Shown here: positions 40,037-46,439 of the stretch, one piece after another
How the letters are laid out: the number at the start of each line of letters is the position of its first letter
How positions within the stretch are numbered: the first letter of the stretch is position 1
From: JAKVJE01 sp047722305
GTDB lineage: Bacteria > Actinomycetota > Actinomycetes > Actinomycetales > Microbacteriaceae
Reading direction: 5' to 3'
Length of the DNA stretch: 46,439 bases
Assembly: GCA_047722305.1 (NCBI GenBank)
Contig: JBDNYM010000012.1
Coordinates: 1 to 46,439 of the forward strand
Translations under genes and position numbers: made by a program
The notes under the pieces: model-generated
What the model was told of the DNA's origin: nothing
Seen by the model: the letters and a program-made list of their open reading frames with translations, nothing else
The model's database searches: none

Positions 40037-41279
40037 GGCCGGAGGTGTTCGCCTCCCCCTCGGGGACGGCGGCGCCGTTCGACGGCGCCCCGTCTTCGCC
40101 GGACGTCGCGCTACCGGTACCGGCGCCGCGCTCGGCGGCGAAGGCGCGCACGCTGGTGACCACGCCGTCCACGACCCCGTCGTCGAAGACGCCCGGGACG
40201 ATGTGGTCGGCGGTGGGCTGCGGTACCTGCGCGGCGAGACCGGCGGCGACGGCCTCCTGCAGGGGCAGGTCGACCTGGCGCAGCCCGGTGGCGAGCAGCG
40301 CCTTGAACAGGCCCGGGAAGGCCAGCACGTTGTTGACCTGGTTGGGGAACGACGCGGCCCCGGTGGCGACCACGGCCGCCCCGGCAGCGTGCGCCTCGTG
40401 CGGAGCGATCTCCTGCACGGGGTTCGCGAGCGCGAAGACGATGGGGTCTTCCGCCATGGTGCGCACGTCATCGCCGGTGAGCACGTCGCCCACCGAGAGC
40501 CCGACGAAGGCGTCGGCGCCGTGCACCGCGTCCGCCAGTGTGCCGCTGCGGGTGGAGCCGGCGTCGGCGGCCAGCGAGCGCTGGTATGAGTTGGCGGTGG
40601 GGGTGTCGGGGGTGACGATGCCGTCGATGTCGACGGGGATGATGCGCCTGACCCCGGCGGCCATCAGGAGGCGGGCCGTCGCGTACCCGGACGCGCCGAT
40701 CCCGTTGACGACCACGGTGAGCTCCTCGAGGTGCTTCCCGATGACTTGTGCGGCATTGCGCAAGCCGGCCAGCACGACGATGGCCGTGCCTTCCTGGTCA
40801 TCATGATAGACCGGGACGTCGACGCGCTGGCGCAGCTGCTCCTCCACGGCGAAGCAAGTGGGCGCTGCGATGTCTTCCAGATGGATGCCGGCGAAGCTGA
40901 CCGAGATGGCGGCGATGGTTTCGACGAGGTGCTCGACGCTCCCCTGCTGCAGGGCCAGTGGCACGGCGTTGACCCCGGCGAGTTCGCGGTACAGCAGGGA
41001 CTTGCCCTCGACGATGGGCAGGCCGGCGGCGGGGCCGACGTTGCCGAGCCCGAGCACGGCCGAACCGTCGGTGATGACGGCCACGAGCTTGCCGCTGACG
41101 GTGTAGCGACGGGCCAGCTCGGGGTGCTTGGCGATGAGCAGGCTCAGCTCGGCCACCCCCGGGGTGTAGGCGTCGCTGAGCTCGTCGAGGGTGTGGACGG
41201 GCAGTCCGGCGGCGATGGTGAGCACCCCGGTGTGATCGGCGTGCTCCTTGAGGATTCTCTCGGTCTTCTTCGCGTCCAT
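40029..41279 (-). CDS. citM: Malic enzyme family oxaloacetate decarboxylase (CitM-like)
   Basis: A 416-aa malic enzyme fold protein: SDAYTPGVA near residue 35, GSAVLGLGNVG, the catalytic lysine region EGKSLLY (K93), metal ligands in HLEDI (E135, D136) and HDDQEGTA (D160, D161), and a Rossmann motif VNGIGASG. The usual His of HDDQHGTA is Glu163. In Lactococcus the homologue in this position, CitM, decarboxylates oxaloacetate made by citrate lyase to pyruvate. The same role is inferred here from its place as first intact gene of the cit operon. Plain NAD-malic enzyme activity is the alternative. The acidic Ala/Gly-rich C-terminal tail of about 35 residues is low-complexity. Confidence 0.88.
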   Translation of the reverse strand: MDAKKTERILKEHADHTGVLTIAAGLPVHTLDELSDAYTPGVAELSLLIAKHPELARRYTVSGKLVAVITDGSAVLGLGNVGPAAGLPIVEGKSLLYRELAGVNAVPLALQQGSVEHLVETIAAISVSFAGIHLEDIAAPTCFAVEEQLRQRVDVPVYHDDQEGTAIVVLAGLRNAAQVIGKHLEELTVVVNGIGASGYATARLLMAAGVRRIIPVDIDGIVTPDTPTANSYQRSLAADAGSTRSGTLADAVHGADAFVGLSVGDVLTGDDVRTMAEDPIVFALANPVQEIAPHEAHAAGAAVVATGAASFPNQVNNVLAFPGLFKALLATGLRQVDLPLQEAVAAGLAAQVPQPTADHIVPGVFDDGVVDGVVTSVRAFAAERGAGTGSATSGEDGAPSNGAAVPEGEANTSGHE

Positions 41280-41305
41280 GCGCGTTCCTTTCTCGGCGGG
41301 GCGGA

Positions 41306-41431
41306 TCAGTGGACCAGCGACCCGCTGAAGCGGTCGTCGAACCAGCCGAAGCCCTGGAGGGCGTAGTCGAGGCCGATCATGATGACGATGGTGAGCACAC
41401 CCTGCACCGAGGTCCATAACGCTGCGAGCAT
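41306..41431 (-). pseudogene. AEC-family permease N-terminal remnant, 41 codons
   Basis: The frame from ATG 41431 (GAGAGAAG upstream) encodes 41 aa: MLAALWTSVQGVLTIVIMIG, then GLDYALQGFGWFDDRFSG-like residues and a stop after VH. The pattern of a first helix followed by GY..(R)GWFDD.FSG matches, from memory, the start of AEC (auxin efflux carrier) permeases such as malate/citrate permeases that accompany malic enzyme genes. The rest of a roughly 310-residue permease is missing and citM begins 26 bases later, so I infer an internal deletion. It may still be translated as first ORF of the operon; an alternative is a genuine small membrane peptide. Confidence 0.5.
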
Positions 41432-41464
41432 TTGACTTCTCTCTTCGTCGGTGTCGTAGCTCCG

Positions 41465-41581
41465 CAGAATTGAAATTCTGTAATATCAGCGACTTCTTTT
41501 GTAATTCTTGAGGCTTATCGTAGCGATCCGTTTTGGAATAGTGCAAATTTCACCAGTATTCTGTCCATCCTGTGAATTCTG
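41465..41581. promoter_or_regulatory. citI operator (candidate): AT-rich cit control region with repeated AATTCTG motif
   Basis: Between the divergent cit operon and the SorC-family regulator gene lies an AT-rich stretch. It holds a perfect inverted repeat CAGAATT-GA-AATTCTG at 41465-41480, and related half-sites at 41554-41563 (CAGTATTCTG) and 41575-41581 (AATTCTG), with a looser one (TAATTCTTG) near 41502. GTGCAAATTTCAC at 41541-41553 is a near palindrome. SorC-type CitI regulators bind AT-rich sites in divergent cit promoters, so these are plausible operators. No experiment supports this. Confidence 0.55.
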
Positions 41582-41641
41582 CGAGTCTCGGTATGCTTGG
41601 GGAGAAAAGGGGCGGAGGGCCGCCAGAAGGGGGTGTCGACG

Positions 41642-42589
41642 GTGGATGAAGACGAACTGATCGCACAGATCGCCCAGGACTACTACCTGAACCGCGTCAC
41701 GCTCGGCGGCATCGCCGCGAAATACTCGCTCAGCCGCTACAAGATCGCCAAATATCTCGAAGAGGGCCTGCGCCGGGGCGTCGTCCAGATCCGCATCCGC
41801 TCGCACTTCGAGCGCAACGCCGAATTCGAGCGCGTGCTGCGCGACGAGTTCGGCATCCCCCAGGTGGCCGTGCTGCGCTACGGGAATGCGGCGCTCACCC
41901 GGCAGAGCGACCTGCGCGACGACTTCCGCTCCTTCGCCGCCCAGCAGGTGCAGCTCATCCTCGAGCACTCCCGCATCGTCGGCATCGCGTGGGGCGACAC
42001 CCTCGACGCGGTACTGGGCGAACTCGACTACCGGCCCCGGCCCGAGATGATCTTCACCCAGTTCGTGGGCCGTTACGGCAAATACCACTCCCAGGCCGAC
42101 TCCACCCGCATGGTGCAGAAGGCCGCCGCCAAGTACGACGCGGAGTATCTCACCCTCGACTGCCCCACCTACATCCTCGACGACCGCGCCCGCGACCTCA
42201 TGCGACGCGAGCTGTTCCTGCAGCGCACCCTCGACGTCGCCGACCGCATGGACACCGTGCTCACCGGCATCGGCACCTTCGACTCGCTCAGCAGCGTGAA
42301 CGTGTGGAACGAGCAGCGGCATCAGCTCTTCCCGGTGCCGCCCGAGGACGTCGCCGGGTTCGTGTACGGACGCCCCTACGACGTCCGCGGGACGTTCCTC
42401 TCCCCTGCCACCGACAAGACGTTCGGCGTCGGCCTCGATCGGCTGCTGCAAGTGCCGCGCCGCATCGGGCTGGTCGAGACCCGTCACAAGGGGCTGGCCG
42501 CCCTCGGTGCGCTGCGGAGCGGGGCGTTCACCGACCTCATCATGACCGAGCCGGTTGCCGACGCCATCCTGCAGACCGCGCGCGGGTAG
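41642..42589 (+). CDS. citI: SorC/DeoR-family regulator, CitI-like
   Basis: A 315-aa regulator with an N-terminal helix-turn-helix (about residues 15-50: DYYLNRVTLGGIAAKYSLSR then YKIAKYLEEGLRRG) and a SorC-type sugar/acid-binding domain (VGIAWGDTLDAVLGELD ... VLTGIGTFDSLS ... VYGRPYDVRGTF ... RIGLVETRHKGLAAL). It is divergent from the cit operon. In lactic acid bacteria CitI, also SorC-family, activates citrate genes in response to citrate, so this is the likely local regulator. The GTG at 41642 follows AGAAGGGGG; GTG 41633 and ATG 41597 are alternatives. The end is 18 bases from the convergent response-regulator gene. Confidence 0.86.
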   Translation: MDEDELIAQIAQDYYLNRVTLGGIAAKYSLSRYKIAKYLEEGLRRGVVQIRIRSHFERNAEFERVLRDEFGIPQVAVLRYGNAALTRQSDLRDDFRSFAAQQVQLILEHSRIVGIAWGDTLDAVLGELDYRPRPEMIFTQFVGRYGKYHSQADSTRMVQKAAAKYDAEYLTLDCPTYILDDRARDLMRRELFLQRTLDVADRMDTVLTGIGTFDSLSSVNVWNEQRHQLFPVPPEDVAGFVYGRPYDVRGTFLSPATDKTFGVGLDRLLQVPRRIGLVETRHKGLAALGALRSGAFTDLIMTEPVADAILQTARG

Positions 42590-42607
42590 CAGGTCGGCGG
42601 CGCCCCG

Positions 42608-43294
42608 TCAGTCCTGCGTCCCGGGGCGGAGCAGGCCGCGCTGGATCGCCAGCGTCACCGCCTGGGCCCGGTTGCCGGCGTCGAGCTTCGCGAAGATGCG
42701 CTGCAGGTGCGTCTTCACCGTCGCCTCCGAGATGAACAGGTCGGTGGCGATCTGCGCGTTGCCGCGGCCGGCGGCGACCAGCCGCAGCACATCGATCTCG
42801 CGGCGGCTCAACGGCCCCGGCGCTGCCCGGGGACGGGCGGCCAGCGTGCGCGCCACCGACGGCGCCAAGGCCACCTGCCCGTCCGCCACCGCGCGGATGC
42901 CGGCGATCAGTTCTGCGCGCGGGGCCGCCTTCAGCAGATAGCCGCTGGCGCCCGCCTCGATCGCGGAGAGGATCTCCTCGTCGGTCTCGTACGTGGTGAG
43001 CACCACCACCAGCAGGCCCGGGTGGGCGACCAGGAGGCGGCGGGTGGCCTCCACCCCGCCCATCCCCGGCATGCGCAGGTCCATGAGCACCAGGGACGGG
43101 GCCACGGCGTCGGCCTGGACGAGGGCGTCGGCGCCGTCGCCGGCCTCCCCGACGATCTGGAACCCGGGCTCGCCCGACAGCGCCGCCACGATGCCCGCCC
43201 GCACGATGGGATGGTCGTCGACCACCAGCACCCGCACCTCCGAGGCGGCAGGATGCGGCGCCGGGAAGGTCCCGGGTGCGTGCGAACCGGTCAT
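42608..43294 (-). CDS. NarL/LuxR-family response regulator
   Basis: A 228-aa two-component regulator. The receiver domain (about residues 19-135) has the acidic pair DDHP, phospho-acceptor Asp72 in LVLMDLRMPG, and VLTTYETDEEI. The LuxR-type helix-turn-helix (about 160-220) contains LSRREIDVLRLVAAGRGNAQ and ISEATVKTHLQRIFAKLD. A short Pro/Ala-rich N-terminal segment precedes the receiver. Its ATG overlaps the kinase stop by 4 bases. As the last gene of the ABC-kinase-regulator operon it probably controls that operon, with the inverted repeat at 46339-46368 as a possible site. Confidence 0.94.
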   Translation of the reverse strand: MTGSHAPGTFPAPHPAASEVRVLVVDDHPIVRAGIVAALSGEPGFQIVGEAGDGADALVQADAVAPSLVLMDLRMPGMGGVEATRRLLVAHPGLLVVVLTTYETDEEILSAIEAGASGYLLKAAPRAELIAGIRAVADGQVALAPSVARTLAARPRAAPGPLSRREIDVLRLVAAGRGNAQIATDLFISEATVKTHLQRIFAKLDAGNRAQAVTLAIQRGLLRPGTQD

Positions 43295-44535
43295 GAGCTG
43301 CTCCCGTCCTCGGCTCGGTCAGCTCGCGGCAGGCGCACTCGCAGCTCGGTGCCAGCGGCACCCGTGGTCACATGCAGCTGCCCAGCGGACAGCGCCAGCC
43401 GCGACTGGATGCCCCGCAGCCCGGAGCCGCGCCGCTGGGCGGCATCCACCGCCTCCGGGAACCCGCGGCCGTCGTCGGCGACCAGCAGCGCGGTGCCGTG
43501 CGCATCCTGCCGCAGCTCGACGCGCACGGCGTGCGCGCCCGCGTGCTTGCGGATGTTGGCCAGCGCCTCCTGGGCGGCGCGCAGCAGCACCACCTCCGTG
43601 GGACGATCGAGGACGGGCGCGGTCGGGCTCGCCGAGAATCGCGCGGTGACGCCGGTCTCGGCGGCGAAGCTGCGCGTGATCCGGTCCAGCCGGGCCGGCA
43701 GGCCCTCGCTCCCCACCCCGGGGGCGCTCCCCTCGGCGATGATCGCGCGGGTCTCGGCCAGCGCCTGGCGGGCCGTGCGCTCCAGCAGCCCCACGGTGCG
43801 GGCCGGGCCGTCCGCTGCCGGCGAGTCGTCGTCGGCCAGCTGCTCCCCGGTGCGCTCGGCCAGCATCACGATGCCGGTGAGCGTCTGGGTGAGGGTGTCG
43901 TGCAGCTCGCGGGCGAGGCGCTCGCGCTCGGCGGCGGCCCCAGCGCGCCGGTGCAACTCGGCCAGCTCGTCGTGGGCGGCGGCCAACTCGGCCTGCAGCT
44001 GCCCCTCCCGGCGGGCGGCGCTGGCGATCCGGCCGATCCAGACGCCCATGACCAGGCTGAACAGCAGCGAGGCCGCCGCGCTGACGCCGCCCCGCATCCA
44101 GCCGTCCCCCGTCCATCCCAGGCCCCAGGCCGTGCCGACCGCCGCCGCCGCCGCGAAGAGGACGTTCGCGGCGACGATGTCCTGCCACCGCCACGACCAG
44201 TTCCAGGCGTACGGGCAGAAGACCGCCAGCATCGCCGCGCTGCTGGGGTCGGCGCGGCACAGCACCGCCAGCAGCAGCCCGGCGATGGCCACGAAGACGG
44301 CGCCCCGGAGGCGGGGGTCGGCCCAGGTCCGGTCCCGGGGCGACGCGGGGCGCAGCGCCCAGCGCCCGCACGCGAACCAGGCTGCGAGGATGCCGCACAG
44401 GGCCAGCAGCCCGTCGACCCGCTCCGGCCCGGCCTGGGCGGCCACGATGACGCCGCAGGCCGCAGTCGCCCCCGTGACGGCCACATCCCACCAGAGATGG
44501 CGGCGGGAGATGAGCACAGGCGCAGACGCTGACAC
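43291..44535 (-). CDS. Sensor histidine kinase, HisKA_3/DesK type
   Basis: A 414-aa membrane kinase. Residues about 12-170 hold several hydrophobic helices (for example LLALCGILAAWFACG and VFVAIAGLLLAVLC). The dimerisation/phosphoacceptor motif ERERLARELHDTLTQTLTG has the phosphorylated His212, and the ATP-binding domain ends with DDGRGF and GSGLRGIQSRL. It pairs with the downstream NarL-type regulator through a 4-base overlap. GTG at 44535 starts 4 bases after the ABC permease stop. The sensory input is unknown, but linkage to an ABC-2 exporter suggests membrane or drug stress. Confidence 0.93.
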   Translation of the reverse strand: MSASAPVLISRRHLWWDVAVTGATAACGVIVAAQAGPERVDGLLALCGILAAWFACGRWALRPASPRDRTWADPRLRGAVFVAIAGLLLAVLCRADPSSAAMLAVFCPYAWNWSWRWQDIVAANVLFAAAAAVGTAWGLGWTGDGWMRGGVSAAASLLFSLVMGVWIGRIASAARREGQLQAELAAAHDELAELHRRAGAAAERERLARELHDTLTQTLTGIVMLAERTGEQLADDDSPAADGPARTVGLLERTARQALAETRAIIAEGSAPGVGSEGLPARLDRITRSFAAETGVTARFSASPTAPVLDRPTEVVLLRAAQEALANIRKHAGAHAVRVELRQDAHGTALLVADDGRGFPEAVDAAQRRGSGLRGIQSRLALSAGQLHVTTGAAGTELRVRLPRADRAEDGSSS

Positions 44536-44539
44536 AGGG

Positions 44540-45328
44540 CTAATTCTTGCGTATCCAGCGGAACACGAGCCGCACGGCGACGAACCCGACCGCCAGCCAG
44601 ATCGTCAGGGCGATCGCCGTCCCGTCGAGATTCCAGGCGCTGCCCGGCTCCAGCTGCGCGTAGGAACCGGGCAGGAACACCGCGCGCATCCCCTGCGCCA
44701 GCCACTTCAGCGGAAATGCTGCAGCCACCTGCTGCAGCCAGGCGGGCAGCTGCGAGAACGGCAGGTACACCCCCGAGATGAACTGCAGCACCAGCACGAT
44801 CGGCAGCACCACCGCGCTCGCGCTCTTCGCGCTGCGCGGCAGCTGCGCCAGGGAGATGCCCAGCAGGACGCAGGTGATCAGCCCCAGCGCCCAGACCCAG
44901 GCGAAGGTGCGCCATGCCGACGCGGAAGCGGGCAGGTCCACATCGAAGGCGAACCGCGCCACGGCCAGCAGCAGGGCCGTCTGCAGCGCCCCGATGATCG
45001 CCGACTGCGCGATCTTGCCCACGAAGTACGCCGACGGCGACAGCGGGGTGCCGGCCAGGCGCTTCAGCGTGCCGTCGCCGCGCTCGCCGGCGATGTCGAC
45101 GGCCAGGTGCTGCACCCCGGTGGTGAGCAGGCCCGCCGCGATCATCCCGGGCAGGTAGAACGCGGCCGCGGTCATCTTCGGACCGAAATCCTGCGAGCTG
45201 AACGCGGTGGCGAAGATCACCAGCATCATCACCGGAAACAGGAAGGTGAAGAACACCTGATCCCCGCGGCGGAAATAGGTGCGGGTCTCGAACACGGCTC
45301 GGCTCAGGCCGGTGCGCAGCGCGGTCAT
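44540..45328 (-). CDS. ABC-2 type transporter permease
   Basis: A 262-aa integral membrane protein with six hydrophobic segments, typical of ABC-2 exporters. It begins with a cytosolic RTYFRRGDQVFFTFLFPV stretch; the GERGDGTLKRLAGTPLS motif is the conserved cytosolic loop of this family. Its start overlaps the end of the ATPase gene by 4 bases, so the pair forms one exporter. Similar pairs export drugs, lipids or teichoic-acid-like molecules; no substrate can be assigned. Confidence 0.9.
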   Translation of the reverse strand: MTALRTGLSRAVFETRTYFRRGDQVFFTFLFPVMMLVIFATAFSSQDFGPKMTAAAFYLPGMIAAGLLTTGVQHLAVDIAGERGDGTLKRLAGTPLSPSAYFVGKIAQSAIIGALQTALLLAVARFAFDVDLPASASAWRTFAWVWALGLITCVLLGISLAQLPRSAKSASAVVLPIVLVLQFISGVYLPFSQLPAWLQQVAAAFPLKWLAQGMRAVFLPGSYAQLEPGSAWNLDGTAIALTIWLAVGFVAVRLVFRWIRKN

Positions 45329-46293
45329 CGCGACGCCTCCGTCCGCGAGGCGGCGGACGCCGGTTCGGGCGCGCTCGCGGACACCGATGCGGTCCCGGGG
45401 GCGCTGGATGGCGGGTCGGCCGGCCCGAAGCCGGCAGGCGCGGCCGCGGCCCCCACGATGCCGAGGTAGACGTCCTCCAGGCTGGGGGTGCGCACTTCCA
45501 GGTCGCGCAGCTCCCCGCCGCGGCGGTACCGGTCGGCGACCAGCGCGGTCGGGGTCTCAGTACGCTCCAGGTGCGGACCGTCGGCGTCTGTCCACGACAC
45601 CAGCGGGATGCGCGCCTGCGGGCCGCCCAGTTCGCGAATCGGCCCCTCCGCGAGCTTCCGCCCCTTGCCGATCACCACGCCGCGGTCGCTCAGGTGCGCC
45701 GCCTCGTCGAGGTAGTGGGTGGTGAGCAGGATGGCCGTTCCCTCGTCTCGCAGACCGGAGATGAGGTTCCAGAACTCATGCCGGGCCACCGGGTCGAAGC
45801 CCGTGGTCGGCTCGTCCAGAAACAGCAGGCGAGGGCGGCCGATGATGCCGAGCGCCACATCCACGCGCCGCTGCTGGCCGCCCGACAGCGCCGAGACGCG
45901 CTGGCGGGCGTGCTCGGCCAGGCCGACGGCCGCGATCGTCTCGTCCACATCCCGATGGCGCGGGTAGTAGCCGGCGAACTGGGCGACCAGCTCGCGCACC
46001 GTCGCGGCGGGAGGCATGCCGCCCGACTGCAGCACGATGCCGATCTTGGCCCGCCAGGCCAGGCCTGCGGTCTGCGGGTCCTCTCCCAGCACCGTCGCCT
46101 CACCGCCGTCGCGGGTGCGGTACCCCTCCAGGATCTCGATGGTGGTCGACTTGCCCGCCCCGTTGTGGCCGAGCAGGGAGACGACCTCCCCCTCCGCGAT
46201 CTCGAAGCTCAGGTCGTCGACGACCCGGTTGGCCCCGTAGGCCTTCTGCAGGTGGCTGACGCGCACCGCTGGTTGCGTGTTCATGCCTCCCAT
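45325..46293 (-). CDS. ABC transporter ATP-binding protein
   Basis: The 322-aa ATPase has Walker A GHNGAGKST, Q-loop region GIVLQSGGMPP, signature LSGGQQRR, Walker B LLFLDEPTTG and the switch His in LLTTHYLDEA. The C-terminus carries a low-complexity Ala/Pro/Ser tail of about 35 residues after LEDVYLGIVG. Two starts are possible, ATG 46293 and ATG 46284 (MNTQPAVRV); neither has a perfectly spaced ribosome site. It is the first gene of an operon with the ABC-2 permease, kinase and response regulator, a frequent arrangement in actinobacteria for stress-responsive export. Confidence 0.92.
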   Translation of the reverse strand: MGGMNTQPAVRVSHLQKAYGANRVVDDLSFEIAEGEVVSLLGHNGAGKSTTIEILEGYRTRDGGEATVLGEDPQTAGLAWRAKIGIVLQSGGMPPAATVRELVAQFAGYYPRHRDVDETIAAVGLAEHARQRVSALSGGQQRRVDVALGIIGRPRLLFLDEPTTGFDPVARHEFWNLISGLRDEGTAILLTTHYLDEAAHLSDRGVVIGKGRKLAEGPIRELGGPQARIPLVSWTDADGPHLERTETPTALVADRYRRGGELRDLEVRTPSLEDVYLGIVGAAAAPAGFGPADPPSSAPGTASVSASAPEPASAASRTEASR

Positions 46294-46338
46294 GCTCGCC
46301 GGGCGCGCTCGCAGGCGGCAGCGGGGGAAGGGATGAAT

Positions 46339-46368
46339 CCGGGTGTCATCCGAACGGGTGACACCCGG
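46339..46368. promoter_or_regulatory. Inverted repeat upstream of ABC/two-component operon
   Basis: CCGGGTGTCA (46339-46348) and TGACACCCGG (46359-46368) form a perfect 10-base inverted repeat with a 10-base spacer, 46 bases upstream of the ATPase start. GGATGA/TCATCC (46331-46336/46346-46351) overlaps it as a second pair. The position fits an operator for the operon's own NarL-type regulator; an intrinsic hairpin is the alternative. Confidence 0.5.
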
Positions 46369-46379
46369 CGTGCGGGCAG

Positions 46380-46439
46380 GGGCGGGGCGGGGGGGGTTTA
46401 GCCCCGCCGCGGCCCCCCCGCGGGCGGGGCGGGGGGGGG
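46380..46439. other. Poly-G low-quality scaffold end
   Basis: The final 60 bases consist mostly of G and C runs (runs of 7-9 Gs or Cs) with no gene. It resembles the sequence flanking the N gap and probably marks a contig end, so it should not be interpreted biologically. Confidence 0.8.

Noticed and set aside
1..46439. CRISPR array, rRNA operon, prophage or large tandem repeats
   Set aside because: No regularly spaced direct repeats, no rRNA-like sequence and no phage structural genes were seen on reading through.

Overview
The window looks like chromosomal DNA of a high-GC, mycothiol-producing actinomycete (Actinomycetota). Evidence for this is the RNA polymerase-binding protein RbpA, the mycothiol ligase MshC, a fused PafBC regulator, a HelY-type helicase, dense 4-bp stop/start overlaps, and GTG starts. 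A citrate-lyase operon, an acetoin/diacetyl reductase and a quinone-type dihydroorotate dehydrogenase suggest a facultative or fermentative lifestyle, perhaps near the Propionibacteriaceae. That family guess is inference only. The sequence is a draft scaffold: it contains a 10-N gap inside poly-C/poly-G sequence near 10.13-10.36 kb and ends in poly-G.

Layout. 1-7331 (+): housekeeping genes rluD (5' end outside the window), dnaE, hisD, nrdR and pyrD. 7459-9684: a DUF3043 membrane protein, an ErpA-type Fe-S carrier and trpD. 9685-10633: a proline-rich membrane protein gene broken by the assembly gap. 10634-11951: an atypical short-chain dehydrogenase and rbpA. 11878-23700 (-): a nine-gene operon uppP-mshC-HAD phosphatase-trmI-FKBP lipoprotein-pafBC-TM protein-helY-lnt, convergent with and overlapping rbpA. 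It follows the Mycobacterium tuberculosis Rv2136c-Rv2050 gene order, but pup, dop, mpa, prcBA, pafA and tatAC are absent. 23776-28883: a DoxX protein, tRNA-Leu(GAG), acetoin reductase, a DksA-type zinc finger protein, a histidine phosphatase, an aminotransferase and an Lrp regulator. 29007-31306: an intact nitroreductase, a small heat-shock protein, and a heavily frameshifted second copy of the nitroreductase.

31337-42589 is the most distinctive part. A SorC-family (CitI-like) regulator is divergent from a citrate operon citM-citC-citD-citE-citF-citX-citG. A 41-codon remnant that resembles the N-terminus of an AEC-family malate/citrate permease sits between the promoter region and citM. Behind citG lies a lower-GC cassette with its own candidate promoter and a strong terminator: a MatC-like carboxylate permease, an AtuA-like (DUF1446) protein and a DUF4387 protein. 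These three may handle an unidentified carboxylate and may also have replaced the lost permease. Citrate would be split by CitDEF, with CitC, CitX and CitG making and activating the prosthetic group; oxaloacetate would be decarboxylated to pyruvate by CitM.

42608-46293 (-): an ABC-2 transporter followed by a NarL-type two-component system, with an inverted repeat upstream as a candidate operator. I saw no CRISPR array, rRNA, transposase, integrase or prophage.
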